Part shown: piece by piece, positions 55,413 to 63,671 of the stretch
How positions within the stretch are numbered: position 1 is the stretch's first letter
Layout of the letters: each line of letters begins with the position of its first letter
Origin: DATMAM01 sp035559995
GTDB taxonomy: Bacteria > Desulfobacterota > Binatia > UBA9968
DNA length: 64,000 nucleotides
Assembly (NCBI GenBank): GCA_035559995.1
Contig: DATMAM010000017.1
Coordinates: forward strand, 62,001-126,000
Direction: 5' to 3'
Notes under the pieces: model-generated
What the model was told of the DNA's origin: nothing
What the model saw: the letters and a program-made list of their open reading frames with translations, nothing else
Database searches by the model: none
Program-made: the position numbers and the translations under genes

Positions 55413-55823
55413 ATGGCACCCGTGGCAGGACTGCGAGGCATGAGGCATCTCGCCCTCAAAGTCAAGGATCTGGCGCGCTCCAAGGCGTTCTATCGGGACG
55501 TGCTCGGCATGAAGGTCGTCTGGGAGCCGGACGCGCACAACGTCTATCTCTCTTCCGGCGGCGACAATCTCGCATTGCACGAAGCCCCGCCGGGGCTGGC
55601 GATCACGCCCGCAGCGCAGCAGCTCGACCATTTCGGCTTTATTGTGGAAAGCGCGGAGCGCGTGCGCGAGCTCGAGAACGAGCTCATCCGCGCGGGCGTC
55701 AAAATTGTCCAGCCGTTTAAAGTCCACCGCGACGGCAGCGCTTCTTTTTATTTTGCCGATCCGGACGGGATCGTCATTCAGATGCTCTTTGAGCCGACCT
55801 TGAGCCGCCAGGAGATTCGCTAA
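55413..55823 (+). CDS. VOC family (glyoxalase/bleomycin-resistance fold) protein
   Basis: 136 residues; GGAG lies just before the ATG at 55413, and the Met at 55440 is an alternative. A single-chain pair of beta-alpha-beta-beta-beta modules, with possible metal ligands His12, His56/Glu57, His73 and Glu127, the pattern of glyoxalase I and extradiol dioxygenases. FYFADPDGIVIQMLFEP is the typical end. Substrate is unknown. Its 3' end overlaps the convergent PPOX gene by 50 bp. Confidence 0.85.
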   Translation: MAPVAGLRGMRHLALKVKDLARSKAFYRDVLGMKVVWEPDAHNVYLSSGGDNLALHEAPPGLAITPAAQQLDHFGFIVESAERVRELENELIRAGVKIVQPFKVHRDGSASFYFADPDGIVIQMLFEPTLSRQEIR

Positions 55824-57261
55824 CCGCCGCCCCGGCTTCCGCGCCAAATCTTTTGAGGACCGCCGCGGCCGCGTGTTCTCCGTCGCGCACGCAGTCGGGA
55901 ACGCCCACGCCGCGGTAGCCGCTGCCGGCGAGCGCAAGCCCCGGCCATTTCTGGAGCTCCCCGTCGATGGCCCTCAACAGGTCCAGATGGCCGACGCGGT
56001 ACTGGGGCAGCGAGAGCGGGTAACGGCAGACGCGCGAAAAGAGCGGCGCGGCGGTAACCCCCAAAAGAGCGCGCAAATCGCGCCGCACCGAGGCCTCGAC
56101 GCTCGCGTCGTCGCCCGCGAGCGCCGCGCCGCCAAGCGCGCCGCCGACAAACGCGCGCAACAGGACAAAGCCCTCCGGAGCCCGGTTGGGATATTTCACG
56201 CTGCTGAACGTGCACGCGACGATCGAGCGCCTCTCGAGCGCCGGGACGACAAAACCAAAAGCATCGAGCGGATGCGCAATCTCTTCGCGCCGGTAGGCGA
56301 GGTTGACCGTGGCGGTGGAGGTGTAGCGGATTTCTTTTAGTTTCGCGCTCACCTCAGGCGCCACGCCGCAAAGGATCTCGGCCGCAGCATGCGCGGGCGC
56401 GGCGAGAATGACGCCGCTGGCGGAAAATTTTTCTCCGTCGCGCAAAACCACGGTCCACGTGTCCCCCGGCGGCCCGCGCTCCAGGCGCTCGACCCTGGCG
56501 TTGAGCCGAAGCGCCTGTTTTGGCAGTCTCGTAGCGAGCGCGTCGACGAGCTCCCCCATCCCGCCGCTGAAAGACGCAAACAGGCTATAGCGCGCGCCGC
56601 TTCGGTCCCTTCCCGCCGCGGCGGCGCCCGCTCGTCGGTCGCGCTGGATCGAGCGCAGAACGCTTCGCCCGGCGCGCTCGCTCGCGAAAAAGCGCGGCAG
56701 CGTCGCCGCCATGCTCAACTCTTCGGGATCGGCGCCGTAAATGCCGCCGACAAGCGGCTGCACGACCCGCTCCAACACCTCACGGCCGAGGCGCCGGCGG
56801 ACAAAAGACGCGACGCTCTCGTCGCTCGTGTGCCGCCGCCGCCGGATCAGCGGCTCGATTAAAAGCCGCGCTTTTCCCCTCCAGGAGAAGATGGGGGTTC
56901 GCACGAGCGGGCCAAGCCGCGTAGGAGCCATGAGAAAGAAGCCTTCCGGCAGCGGCTCCAACCGGCCGCGGCAGACGACGTAAACGGAGCGGTTTGCGCT
57001 TTGTGTTCTTATCAGGCGCGGGACAAGACCTAGCCTCCCGCAAAGCTCAAGCGCCCAGGGCTTTTCGGTCAAAAAGCCGTCGGGGCCATCTTCGATGAGA
57101 AAATCGTCGACCCTTTGCGTCGAGATGACGCCGCCGAGCCGCGCGCTGGCTTCGAGAAGCTTGAGTTCGAGCGCGAGATTTTTTTCGCGCGCGATCTCCA
57201 GAGCCCGGTGCGCTGCTGTCAGGCCGCTGATCCCGCCGCCAACAACGACGAGCCGCCTCAT
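55774..57261 (-). CDS. hemG: Protoporphyrinogen/coproporphyrinogen oxidase, HemY/HemG FAD type
   Basis: FAD-dependent oxidation of a porphyrinogen to the porphyrin, 495 residues from the ATG at 57261 (MRRLVVVGGGISGLTAAHRA). The dinucleotide motif GGGISG is at residues 8-13. LLEASARLGGVISTQRVDDFLIEDGPDGF is the family signature, and GLALAGSGYRGVGVPDCV closes the FAD site. Whether it acts on protoporphyrinogen (classical route) or coproporphyrinogen (CgoX route) cannot be told from sequence. It lies 52 bp after hemH in hemE-hemH-PPOX. The symbol hemY is also used. Confidence 0.92.
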   Translation of the reverse strand: MRRLVVVGGGISGLTAAHRALEIAREKNLALELKLLEASARLGGVISTQRVDDFLIEDGPDGFLTEKPWALELCGRLGLVPRLIRTQSANRSVYVVCRGRLEPLPEGFFLMAPTRLGPLVRTPIFSWRGKARLLIEPLIRRRRHTSDESVASFVRRRLGREVLERVVQPLVGGIYGADPEELSMAATLPRFFASERAGRSVLRSIQRDRRAGAAAAGRDRSGARYSLFASFSGGMGELVDALATRLPKQALRLNARVERLERGPPGDTWTVVLRDGEKFSASGVILAAPAHAAAEILCGVAPEVSAKLKEIRYTSTATVNLAYRREEIAHPLDAFGFVVPALERRSIVACTFSSVKYPNRAPEGFVLLRAFVGGALGGAALAGDDASVEASVRRDLRALLGVTAAPLFSRVCRYPLSLPQYRVGHLDLLRAIDGELQKWPGLALAGSGYRGVGVPDCVRDGEHAAAAVLKRFGAEAGAAVSESPGGSRSAQRASE

Positions 57262-57313
57262 AAGCGCGGTCGTGGAAAAGGAGAAGAGCCTAGATCCCCG
57301 GGACTCTGCATGG

Positions 57314-58249
57314 CTATCGTCCGCCCTCGATTCTGTTGACAACGAGCTCGGCCAGCATCCGGATGAAAAGCGGATGATCATTCGGGCAGCGCGCGCGGTA
57401 AAAACAAATGCCCAGATCGGTTGCGGCCTTGCGCGCCTCGACATCGAGGTCATAAAGGACCTCGACGTGGTCCGAGACAAAGCCGATCGGCGCGACGACG
57501 ACCTCGGTGGCGCCGGCGCGCGCCTGCTCGCTGAGCACCGAGAGAATATCCGGCTCAAGCCACGCCTGCCGCGGGTCGCCGCTGCGGCTTTGGTAAGCCA
57601 CCGTCCAGCGCGCATGGCCGAGGCGCCGGGCGATCAGGGCTGCGGTCTCACGGATCTGCTCGACATAGGGCGAGCGCTCGGCCATGGCCAGCGGAATGCT
57701 GTGCGCGGTAAAAACCAGCCGGGCTGTCGCGCGCCGCGCGGGCGATAGCTTCTGGAACTCGGCCTCGATCAGCTCTTTCCACGCGCTAATGAAAAGCGGC
57801 TCGGCGTGCCACCCGGGGCAGTACTCCACGCGCGGCGCGCGCCCTTCGAGCTCGCTTTGCGCGCCGGCGACGGCCCTTTGGTATCTTTCCCAACTCGCCT
57901 CGCTCTGGTGCGACGAGAGAATGACGGCGAGAGCGCTTGTGACCCCGTCGGCGGCCATCCTCGCTAAAGCGTCGCGAATGAACGGCGCCGAAAAGCGCAT
58001 CCCGACATAGACCGGCAGCCGGTAGCCCTTTTGTCCGAGAGAATTTTCCAGCGCCGCCGCCTGCCGCCCCGTAAGCTCGTTGAGCGGCGAGCGGCCACCC
58101 AGCGCTTCGTAGTGACGCGCGACCTCTTCGAGCCGCGCCGCCGGCACGCGCGCGCCTTCGAGCACGCGCCCGAGAAACGGACGGATCTCCTCCGGGCGCT
58201 GCGGCCCGCCAAACGCGAGCACCAAGACGGCGTCGTAAACGCTACCCAC
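57314..58249 (-). CDS. hemH: Ferrochelatase
   Basis: Inserts ferrous iron into the porphyrin, 311 residues from the GTG at 58249 (GSVYDAVLVLAFGGPQRPEEI); longer in-frame readings upstream are a shadow of hemE. Family motifs are VLAFGGP, FTAHSIPLAMAE (the SAHGVP-like loop), YQSRSGDPRQAWLEPD, and PIGFVSDHVEVLYDLD with the conserved His and Glu. The start has no strong ribosome-binding site and overlaps nothing. It lies 14 bp after hemE. Confidence 0.92.
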   Translation of the reverse strand: MGSVYDAVLVLAFGGPQRPEEIRPFLGRVLEGARVPAARLEEVARHYEALGGRSPLNELTGRQAAALENSLGQKGYRLPVYVGMRFSAPFIRDALARMAADGVTSALAVILSSHQSEASWERYQRAVAGAQSELEGRAPRVEYCPGWHAEPLFISAWKELIEAEFQKLSPARRATARLVFTAHSIPLAMAERSPYVEQIRETAALIARRLGHARWTVAYQSRSGDPRQAWLEPDILSVLSEQARAGATEVVVAPIGFVSDHVEVLYDLDVEARKAATDLGICFYRARCPNDHPLFIRMLAELVVNRIEGGR

Positions 58250-58263
58250 GACGATAAGCGTAA

Positions 58264-59292
58264 CTATCGGCTGCTCAATTCGTGCACGCTGTCGACCAGG
58301 GCGACGACGTTTTCCACCGGCGTCTGTTGCAGCACCCCGTGCCCCAGATTGAACACGTGCCCCGGCCTGCCGGCGGCCCGTTTGAGGATTTCCCCTGCCT
58401 GGCGGCGGATCTCCGCCCTGGACGCGAGCAAAACTACCGGATCGAGGTTTCCCTGGACCGCAACGTGATAGCCGCAACGCCGCCATGCCGCATCGAGATC
58501 AACACGCCAATCGAGGCCGATCACCGTTCCGCCCGCGTCCCGGATGAGCTCGATCATCCCGCCCGTGCCGGTGCTGAAGTGAATGACGGGCACGCCGGGC
58601 TGAATCCTGCTGAACAGTTCGCGCATGTGCGGCAGCACGTAAGCGCGGTAGTCCTCCGGAGCGAGGCAACCGACCCAGCTATCAAAGACCTGAATCGCGT
58701 CGGCGCCGGCTTCGATTTGCGCGTTAATGTGACGCGCGACCAGATCCACCAGGCGCGCCGCAAGCGCATGCCACGCCTCGCCATCGGCATGCAGGAAGCG
58801 TTTGGTCTCGACGAACGGGCGCGACCCCCGCCCTTCGATCAGGTAGGAGGCCAGCGTGAAAGGGGCGCCGGCAAAGCCGATCAGCGGCAGCTTGCCGGCG
58901 AGCGCCGCGCGGCTCTGGCGCACGGCCTCGTACACGAACGAAAGCTCCTCCTCGGGGTCAAATTCTCGCAGGGCGTCCACGTCGGCGCGGCCGCGCACGG
59001 GGCGCGAGAAAACCGGACCGTCACCGCCGCCGTACGAAAGGCCGCGACCCAAAGGCTCCAGTAAAAGGAGGATGTCCGAAAACAGGATCGCCGCGTCGAC
59101 CCCGAGTCGCTCGACGGCCGTAACGGTGATCTCGCACGCGAGGTCCGGACGCCTGCAGAGATCGAGAAACGCGAAGCGCGCGCGCACCTTGCGGTATTCT
59201 TCCATATACCGGCCCGCCTGGCGCATCAGCCAGACCGGGGTGTACGGGGTCTTTTCCCGCCGGCAGGCGGAAAGAAAAGTGCTGTTTCTCAC
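58264..59292 (-). CDS. hemE: Uroporphyrinogen decarboxylase
   Basis: Decarboxylates uroporphyrinogen III to coproporphyrinogen III without a cofactor, 342 residues from a GTG start. PVWLMRQAGRYMEEYRKVR and ILFSDILLLLEPLG, the active-site Arg and Asp segments, are present, as is GNLDPVVLLAS near the end. It heads hemE-hemH-PPOX and is divergent from hemW across 96 bp. Confidence 0.96.
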   Translation of the reverse strand: MRNSTFLSACRREKTPYTPVWLMRQAGRYMEEYRKVRARFAFLDLCRRPDLACEITVTAVERLGVDAAILFSDILLLLEPLGRGLSYGGGDGPVFSRPVRGRADVDALREFDPEEELSFVYEAVRQSRAALAGKLPLIGFAGAPFTLASYLIEGRGSRPFVETKRFLHADGEAWHALAARLVDLVARHINAQIEAGADAIQVFDSWVGCLAPEDYRAYVLPHMRELFSRIQPGVPVIHFSTGTGGMIELIRDAGGTVIGLDWRVDLDAAWRRCGYHVAVQGNLDPVVLLASRAEIRRQAGEILKRAAGRPGHVFNLGHGVLQQTPVENVVALVDSVHELSSR

Positions 59293-59351
59293 GGGCTAAT
59301 AAAGCGCCCGAGCTCCGGCCGCTGGCCGATCGCGCGCTCGCAAAGCTTAGG

Positions 59352-59380
59352 TTGCCACAGGTTTCGAGGAAAAATATCAT
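59352..59380 (+). promoter_or_regulatory. Sigma-70-type promoter of hemW with almost no leader
   Basis: TTGCCA (59,352-59,357), a 17-bp spacer and TATCAT (59,375-59,380); both elements match five of six. The predicted start at about 59,387 is two bases before the ATG at 59,389, so the mRNA would be leaderless. No ribosome-binding site is visible. Confidence 0.6.
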
Positions 59381-59388
59381 ACAGCGTC

Positions 59389-60561
59389 ATGGCTGCAACT
59401 CCCGATGCATTGGCGCTCTATGTCCACATTCCCTATTGCGCGAGAAAATGTCCCTACTGCGATTTTAACGTTCACGTCGCGCGCCCCGTCCCCGAGCTCG
59501 ATTATACCAGAGCCTTGCTCAAAGAGCTGGAAGCGCATGCGCGCTCGCCCCACTGGCGCGGCCGAAGGCTGAGGAGCATCTTTTTCGGCGGCGGCACGCC
59601 GTCTCTTTTTGCGCCAGGATCGATCGGCGCCGTCGTCGAACGGGCGGTCTCTTTGTTTTCTTTCGCCGAGCCGATCGAGATCTCGCTGGAAGCAAACCCG
59701 GGCAAAGAAGATTCCGCGCGCTTTAAAGGATACCGTTCCTGCGGCGTCAACCGCATCAGCGTTGGCGCCCAGTCGTTTCAGCCGCGCCTGCTAAAATACC
59801 TGGGCCGGCTGCATACGGCCGACGACACCCGAAACGCGCTCGAGGCGGCGCGCGGCTTGGGATTTGCGAGCGTCAACGTCGACCTGATCTACGCGCTCCC
59901 GTCGCAGTCGGTCGCCGAACTGGAGGCCGACATCCGCGAGGCGCTGAGCTTTGCGCCGGAGCACCTTTCCGCTTACAGCCTCACGTTCGAGGAAGGCACT
60001 CCTTTTGGCCGTGACTACCGGAAGGGAAAAATCGACCCCTTACCGGAGGAGACCGAAGTTGCCATGGCGATCCGCGTCGAGGAGATCGCCTTGGCGCACG
60101 GCCTCGAGCGATACGAGATCTCAAACTACGCCAGACCGGGCTTTCACTCGCGCCACAACGAAAATTATTGGCGCTGCGGCGACTATCTCGGAATCGGCGC
60201 CGGCGCTCACAGTTACAAGCGCGCCGACGGCGGCAGCGGCGTGTGGGGCTATCGGTGGCAAAACGAGAAAAAGCCCGCTCGCTACATGCAAAGAATCCAG
60301 GAGACCGGCACGGCCGTATGCGCGAGCGAAGAGCTGGACAGGGCCGCAGCGGCAGGAGAGTCCATGTTCCTCGGGCTGCGGATGACACGGGGGATTTGCC
60401 GCGACGAATTCGCCCGACGCTTTGGCGCGTCGCCCGAGACGCTCTACCCGGTCATCGCGCAGCTCATCGACGAAGGCCTCATGGAAAAATCCGGCTCGCG
60501 CCTGCGTTTGTCTGCGAGAGGGCTTTTGGTTGCCGATTCAATCTTCGTCCATTTTGTCTGA
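59389..60561 (+). CDS. hemW: Radical SAM family haem chaperone HemW
   Basis: 390 residues. The cluster motif is CARKCPYC (C-x3-C-x2-C) in YVHIPYCARKCPYCDFN, followed by FFGGGTPSLF and RISVGAQSF. The length and the missing N-terminal trip-wire of HemN make it HemW, a haem-trafficking chaperone, rather than an oxygen-independent coproporphyrinogen dehydrogenase; many databases still call it HemN-like. Location beside hemE-hemH-PPOX supports a haem role. Confidence 0.9.
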   Translation: MAATPDALALYVHIPYCARKCPYCDFNVHVARPVPELDYTRALLKELEAHARSPHWRGRRLRSIFFGGGTPSLFAPGSIGAVVERAVSLFSFAEPIEISLEANPGKEDSARFKGYRSCGVNRISVGAQSFQPRLLKYLGRLHTADDTRNALEAARGLGFASVNVDLIYALPSQSVAELEADIREALSFAPEHLSAYSLTFEEGTPFGRDYRKGKIDPLPEETEVAMAIRVEEIALAHGLERYEISNYARPGFHSRHNENYWRCGDYLGIGAGAHSYKRADGGSGVWGYRWQNEKKPARYMQRIQETGTAVCASEELDRAAAAGESMFLGLRMTRGICRDEFARRFGASPETLYPVIAQLIDEGLMEKSGSRLRLSARGLLVADSIFVHFV

Positions 60562-60758
60562 GAGAGCGCCAGACGAGCCGTGTCAGCGCGACTGCAATTG
60601 TCACCCAGGCTGTCGCCACGCGCTTGCCGCTTCCGCTGATTTCTCGTCAGATCAATCGGTTAGGGCACCGCAGAGCGGGTGTAGCGCCTGGTTCGGAATT
60701 TGCTTCGGCACGCTTGGGGTGATCGTCCGGGCAAATTCCACAAGACAGGAGAGATAAA

Positions 60759-61100
60759 ATGAAGAAACGTTGGCTATTGAATCCCCTCTTCGCCATTGTT
60801 TTGGCAGTGACATTTCTTGCCGGCTGCTCGGGAGGCGCGCTCACCACGCGCGAAAAGAGCGCGGGGATCGGCGCTCTCGGCGGCGCCGCCGCGGGCGGTT
60901 TGATCGGCGCGGCGGTCGGCCATCCCGGCGCAGGCGCGGCTATCGGCGGCGGCCTGGGCCTGGGGGCCGGCGCGCTTATCGGCGACTACCTGCAGGGGCA
61001 GGAGAGGCAGCAACAGCAGCAGATCCAGACTAATCAGGCTGAGCTTGAGCGGCGGCGTTTAGAGGCCGAGAGGCTCCGCAGGCAACAGAACGAGTATTAG
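60759..61100 (+). CDS. Glycine-zipper lipoprotein
   Basis: 113 residues; AGGAGAG precedes the ATG. The lipobox LAGC (Cys23) ends the signal peptide. Residues 36-78 form a glycine zipper of the pattern GxxxG (GALGGAAAGGLIGAAVG and GAAIGGGLGLGAGALIG). The C-terminal tail is a Gln/Arg/Glu-rich probable coiled coil. Proteins of this build sit in or under the outer membrane; function is unknown. A second small envelope protein follows 16 bp later. Confidence 0.88.
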   Translation: MKKRWLLNPLFAIVLAVTFLAGCSGGALTTREKSAGIGALGGAAAGGLIGAAVGHPGAGAAIGGGLGLGAGALIGDYLQGQERQQQQQIQTNQAELERRRLEAERLRRQQNEY

Positions 61101-61116
61101 ACCGCGCTGGCTCGCC

Positions 61117-61545
61117 ATGAAGACGTTCCGCTCCGGCAAAGCTCTCTTTTGGGTTTCTGGCTTCTTCTTTGTCTTGCTTCTCGGCTGGCATGATAAACTA
61201 CCCGCGCTCAGCGAAAAGCGGCCCGACTCCTTTTTGCCCGAGGAGCGCCGCATCATCACGGAATATTTCACCAAGCAAAAAGCCAGGGGCCTCCCTCCGG
61301 GTCTTGCGAAGCGCGGCAAGCTGCCTCCGGGCCTGCAAAAGCATCTGGAGCGCCATGGAACCCTTCCGCCGGGCTTGCAGAAGCGCCTCGAGCCCTTTCC
61401 CGACGATCTCGAGCGGCGCCTGCCGCCGCTCCCCGAGATTTGGAGCAGGGTTATCCTCGGGCGCGACGTGCTTCTCATAGACCGCCGCACCCAGCGCATT
61501 CTCGACATCATCGAAAACGTGATCGGTCTGGCGACGGAGCGCTAG
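61117..61545 (+). CDS. CigR-like small envelope protein with LPPGL repeats
   Basis: 142 residues. An N-terminal hydrophobic segment (about 8-22) acts as anchor or signal. The middle has three LPPGL(A/Q)K motifs starting near residues 59, 69 and 83, and the C-terminus has VLLIDRRTQRILDIIENV. This layout matches proteins named CigR or RcnB/DUF-type anti-virulence regulator-like; the name implies nothing certain about role. It is probably co-transcribed with the glycine-zipper gene and overlaps the convergent MFS gene by 38 bp. Confidence 0.75.
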   Translation: MKTFRSGKALFWVSGFFFVLLLGWHDKLPALSEKRPDSFLPEERRIITEYFTKQKARGLPPGLAKRGKLPPGLQKHLERHGTLPPGLQKRLEPFPDDLERRLPPLPEIWSRVILGRDVLLIDRRTQRILDIIENVIGLATER

Positions 61546-62986
61546 TTTCTCTAGGGGTTCTTCGCCCGCCCTCGGCGCCGCGAAGCGCCGAGCTCGCGAT
61601 GGAAATCGCCGTCAATCCGCCCACCACGAGCCACGAGTTCCGGAACGCGGCGATAAAAATCTCGGGGCTTTTCACCCACTCGGTATAGGCGGGCACGACC
61701 GCCTCGGCTAATCCGTAGTAGTTGAGCCAGCGGAGAAAGAGCAGGCTTCCGACCGCCACTCCCGTGGCGTTGGCGACGTTGGCTCCCGTGAGCGAGATCC
61801 CGCTTACCGCGCCCACGTGGCGGCTTTCCACCGCGCCAAATATCGCGCTCAGGTTGGGCGCCTGAAAAAGCGACCAACCGAGGCCAAGGATCATGAGAGG
61901 AACCATCGCATCGAGATGCGTGGCGTCGGCCGCCAAGCGCGAAAATCCGAGCATGCTGACGACGCTGAGAGCGGCGCCCGCGGTACAGAGCAGACGCGAC
62001 CCCAGGCGGTCGCCGAGCCATCCGCCGATCGGCGCGAGAAACACGACCACGAGAGAAAAGAAGATAATCGTAAAGCCCACCTCCGTCGGGCTAAAGTGCA
62101 GGATGCCTTGCAAGTAGAACGGCAGCAGAAAAAACGTCGCGCTGTGCGAGACGACGATAAAAAAATTGCTCACGACTCCGGCGCTGAGAAGCCGCGAGCG
62201 AAAAAGCGAAAGATCGAGCAGAGGCGCCGCGCTTTTGCTCTCGATGTGAAGGAGTAGCCTGAGAAAGATTGCGCCGGCGGCCAGAATCGCGACCACGGAG
62301 GGTGTGAGCCCGGACCTCGCGATCTGCTCCAGCCCCAAAATGAAGCTTACGGCGGTTAGCAGCAACGCCGCCATTCCCGGCGAATCGACGGAATATCTGC
62401 CTTCGGTCGCCGCCGTTTCCGGCAAAGCGCGCCACGCCATGAGCGCTGCCGCCAGAGCTACCGGGAGGTTCGCAAAAAAAATCGCGCGCCAACCGAGAGC
62501 GTCGATGAGGAGTCCGCCGAGCGAAGGCCCGGTTACGTAACCCAAATGAAAGGCCATCGAGGTCATTCCGAGCGCGCGCCCTCGGCCCCGTTCCCAGTAG
62601 AGCGTCGATACGAGCGCGCGGCCGTTCGCCAAAACCATCGCGCCGCCAAGCCCGGCCAAGACTCTAAGCGCGATGAGCTGCCAGAGCGCGCCGCTCAGCG
62701 CGGACGAGAGCGAAGAGGCGGCGAGCAGCACAAACCCCAGCGCGTAGAGCTTCCTGCGGCCGATCCGGTCGCCCAGCCGAGCCGAACTCAGGACAAAACC
62801 GATGACGGTAAGCTGGTAGGCGAGCGGGATCCACTGCACGGCGCCAAGCGAGGAGCGGAAGTAGACCGATAGCGTCGGCAGCGCGACAATCACGGAGCGC
62901 GAGTCGAGAGCGGTAAGAAACTGCCCCAAGCAAACGTTGATGAGCGCCCAGCGCTGGAGCTTCGGCGAGAAGGATGTGTGCGGCAT
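61508..62986 (-). CDS. MFS transporter, DHA2 (EmrB/QacA-like) family
   Basis: Proton-driven exporter, 492 residues with about 14 hydrophobic segments. Motif A between TM2 and TM3 is SARLGDRIGRRKLYALG; motif C-like GYVTGPSLGGLLID marks antiporters, and the TM1 region has FLTALDSRSVIVALPTL with the DHA2-type Asp. Substrate is unknown; drug or metabolite efflux is likely. It is probably monocistronic. Confidence 0.92.
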   Translation of the reverse strand: MPHTSFSPKLQRWALINVCLGQFLTALDSRSVIVALPTLSVYFRSSLGAVQWIPLAYQLTVIGFVLSSARLGDRIGRRKLYALGFVLLAASSLSSALSGALWQLIALRVLAGLGGAMVLANGRALVSTLYWERGRGRALGMTSMAFHLGYVTGPSLGGLLIDALGWRAIFFANLPVALAAALMAWRALPETAATEGRYSVDSPGMAALLLTAVSFILGLEQIARSGLTPSVVAILAAGAIFLRLLLHIESKSAAPLLDLSLFRSRLLSAGVVSNFFIVVSHSATFFLLPFYLQGILHFSPTEVGFTIIFFSLVVVFLAPIGGWLGDRLGSRLLCTAGAALSVVSMLGFSRLAADATHLDAMVPLMILGLGWSLFQAPNLSAIFGAVESRHVGAVSGISLTGANVANATGVAVGSLLFLRWLNYYGLAEAVVPAYTEWVKSPEIFIAAFRNSWLVVGGLTAISIASSALRGAEGGRRTPRETSAPSPDRSRFR

Positions 62987-63104
62987 CGCCCGGGGTTCGG
63001 CTGAATTTCTCGAAAGAGCTCAAAAGGAAAAAAGGCTGGCCGCAAGAAAAAAATAAGCGACGTTCATCGAGGATAAACAGCGATAGCCCCGGCGCGCGCA
63101 AGGG

Positions 63105-63317
63105 TCAAGGGGCTTTGCTCGTCGCGCGCGCGCCCTCTCGCTTTGGTTCTCTTTTGCGCGCTTTTACTCTAGCGACCGGAAGTCCCAGCCGCCTTGCCAG
63201 GCGCGCGCAATCCGGACAGACAAGCATATTGAGCAATACGACGCCGCGGTCGTGCGTCGTCACGCGGTATTGCGGCGCCTTTGTGATCTGCTCGCAACGG
63301 CGACATAAAAATTCCAT
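63105..63317 (-). CDS. Small zinc-ribbon protein of unknown function
   Basis: 70 residues from the ATG at 63317, with AAGGGGG six bases upstream; a longer reading to 63428 has no such site. CRRC (Cys5, Cys8) and CPDC (Cys34, Cys37) give a four-cysteine zinc ribbon. The rest is a basic tail rich in Arg, Lys and Ala. Nucleic-acid binding is a guess. It stands alone, 118 bp upstream of the MFS gene on the same strand. Confidence 0.65.
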   Translation of the reverse strand: MEFLCRRCEQITKAPQYRVTTHDRGVVLLNMLVCPDCARLARRLGLPVARVKARKREPKREGARATSKAP

Positions 63318-63473
63318 CACGCACCCCCTTGGCGGTGGAAAGCCGACGCGCCCGAACCACCCGGCGACGGTCCTGAGAGAGACAGCAAATTTTTGCACGC
63401 ACACTACAGCAGCACCGACAAAAGGCAAGAAAAAAAATTGCCCGCGCGCGAAGAAAAAATAGCGCTTCCGGTC

Positions 63474-63497
63474 TTATCCACAGGTCGATGTGGATAA
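63474..63497. promoter_or_regulatory. Two perfect inverted DnaA boxes
   Basis: TTATCCACA (63,474-63,482) and TGTGGATAA (63,489-63,497) are both exact consensus DnaA boxes, in opposite orientation and separated by 6 bp. The flanks hold poly-A tracts (63,430-63,437 and 63,453-63,458). The 243-bp gap (63,429-63,671) has no other gene. It is a candidate origin element, DnaA-controlled promoter or titration site. Confidence 0.7.
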
Positions 63498-63671
63498 GCT
63501 GTTCACAAGTTTCGCCGATAGCGCGCGCGGGCAGAAGTTACGCGCCAGCGCGGCCCTGCACAAGCGGCGGGCAAAAAGTGCCTTGCGCTCTGTGTTCTTG
63601 AGCCAAGCGCGCCGGCCGCGCAACGGCGCGCGGGATTGCAACCGACAGCCCAACAGGACTATCATGGGCCG

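Noticed and set aside
57262..57615. In-frame extension of the PPOX gene to 613 codons
   Set aside because: It overlaps hemH and is low-complexity; the FAD motif demands a start at 57261.
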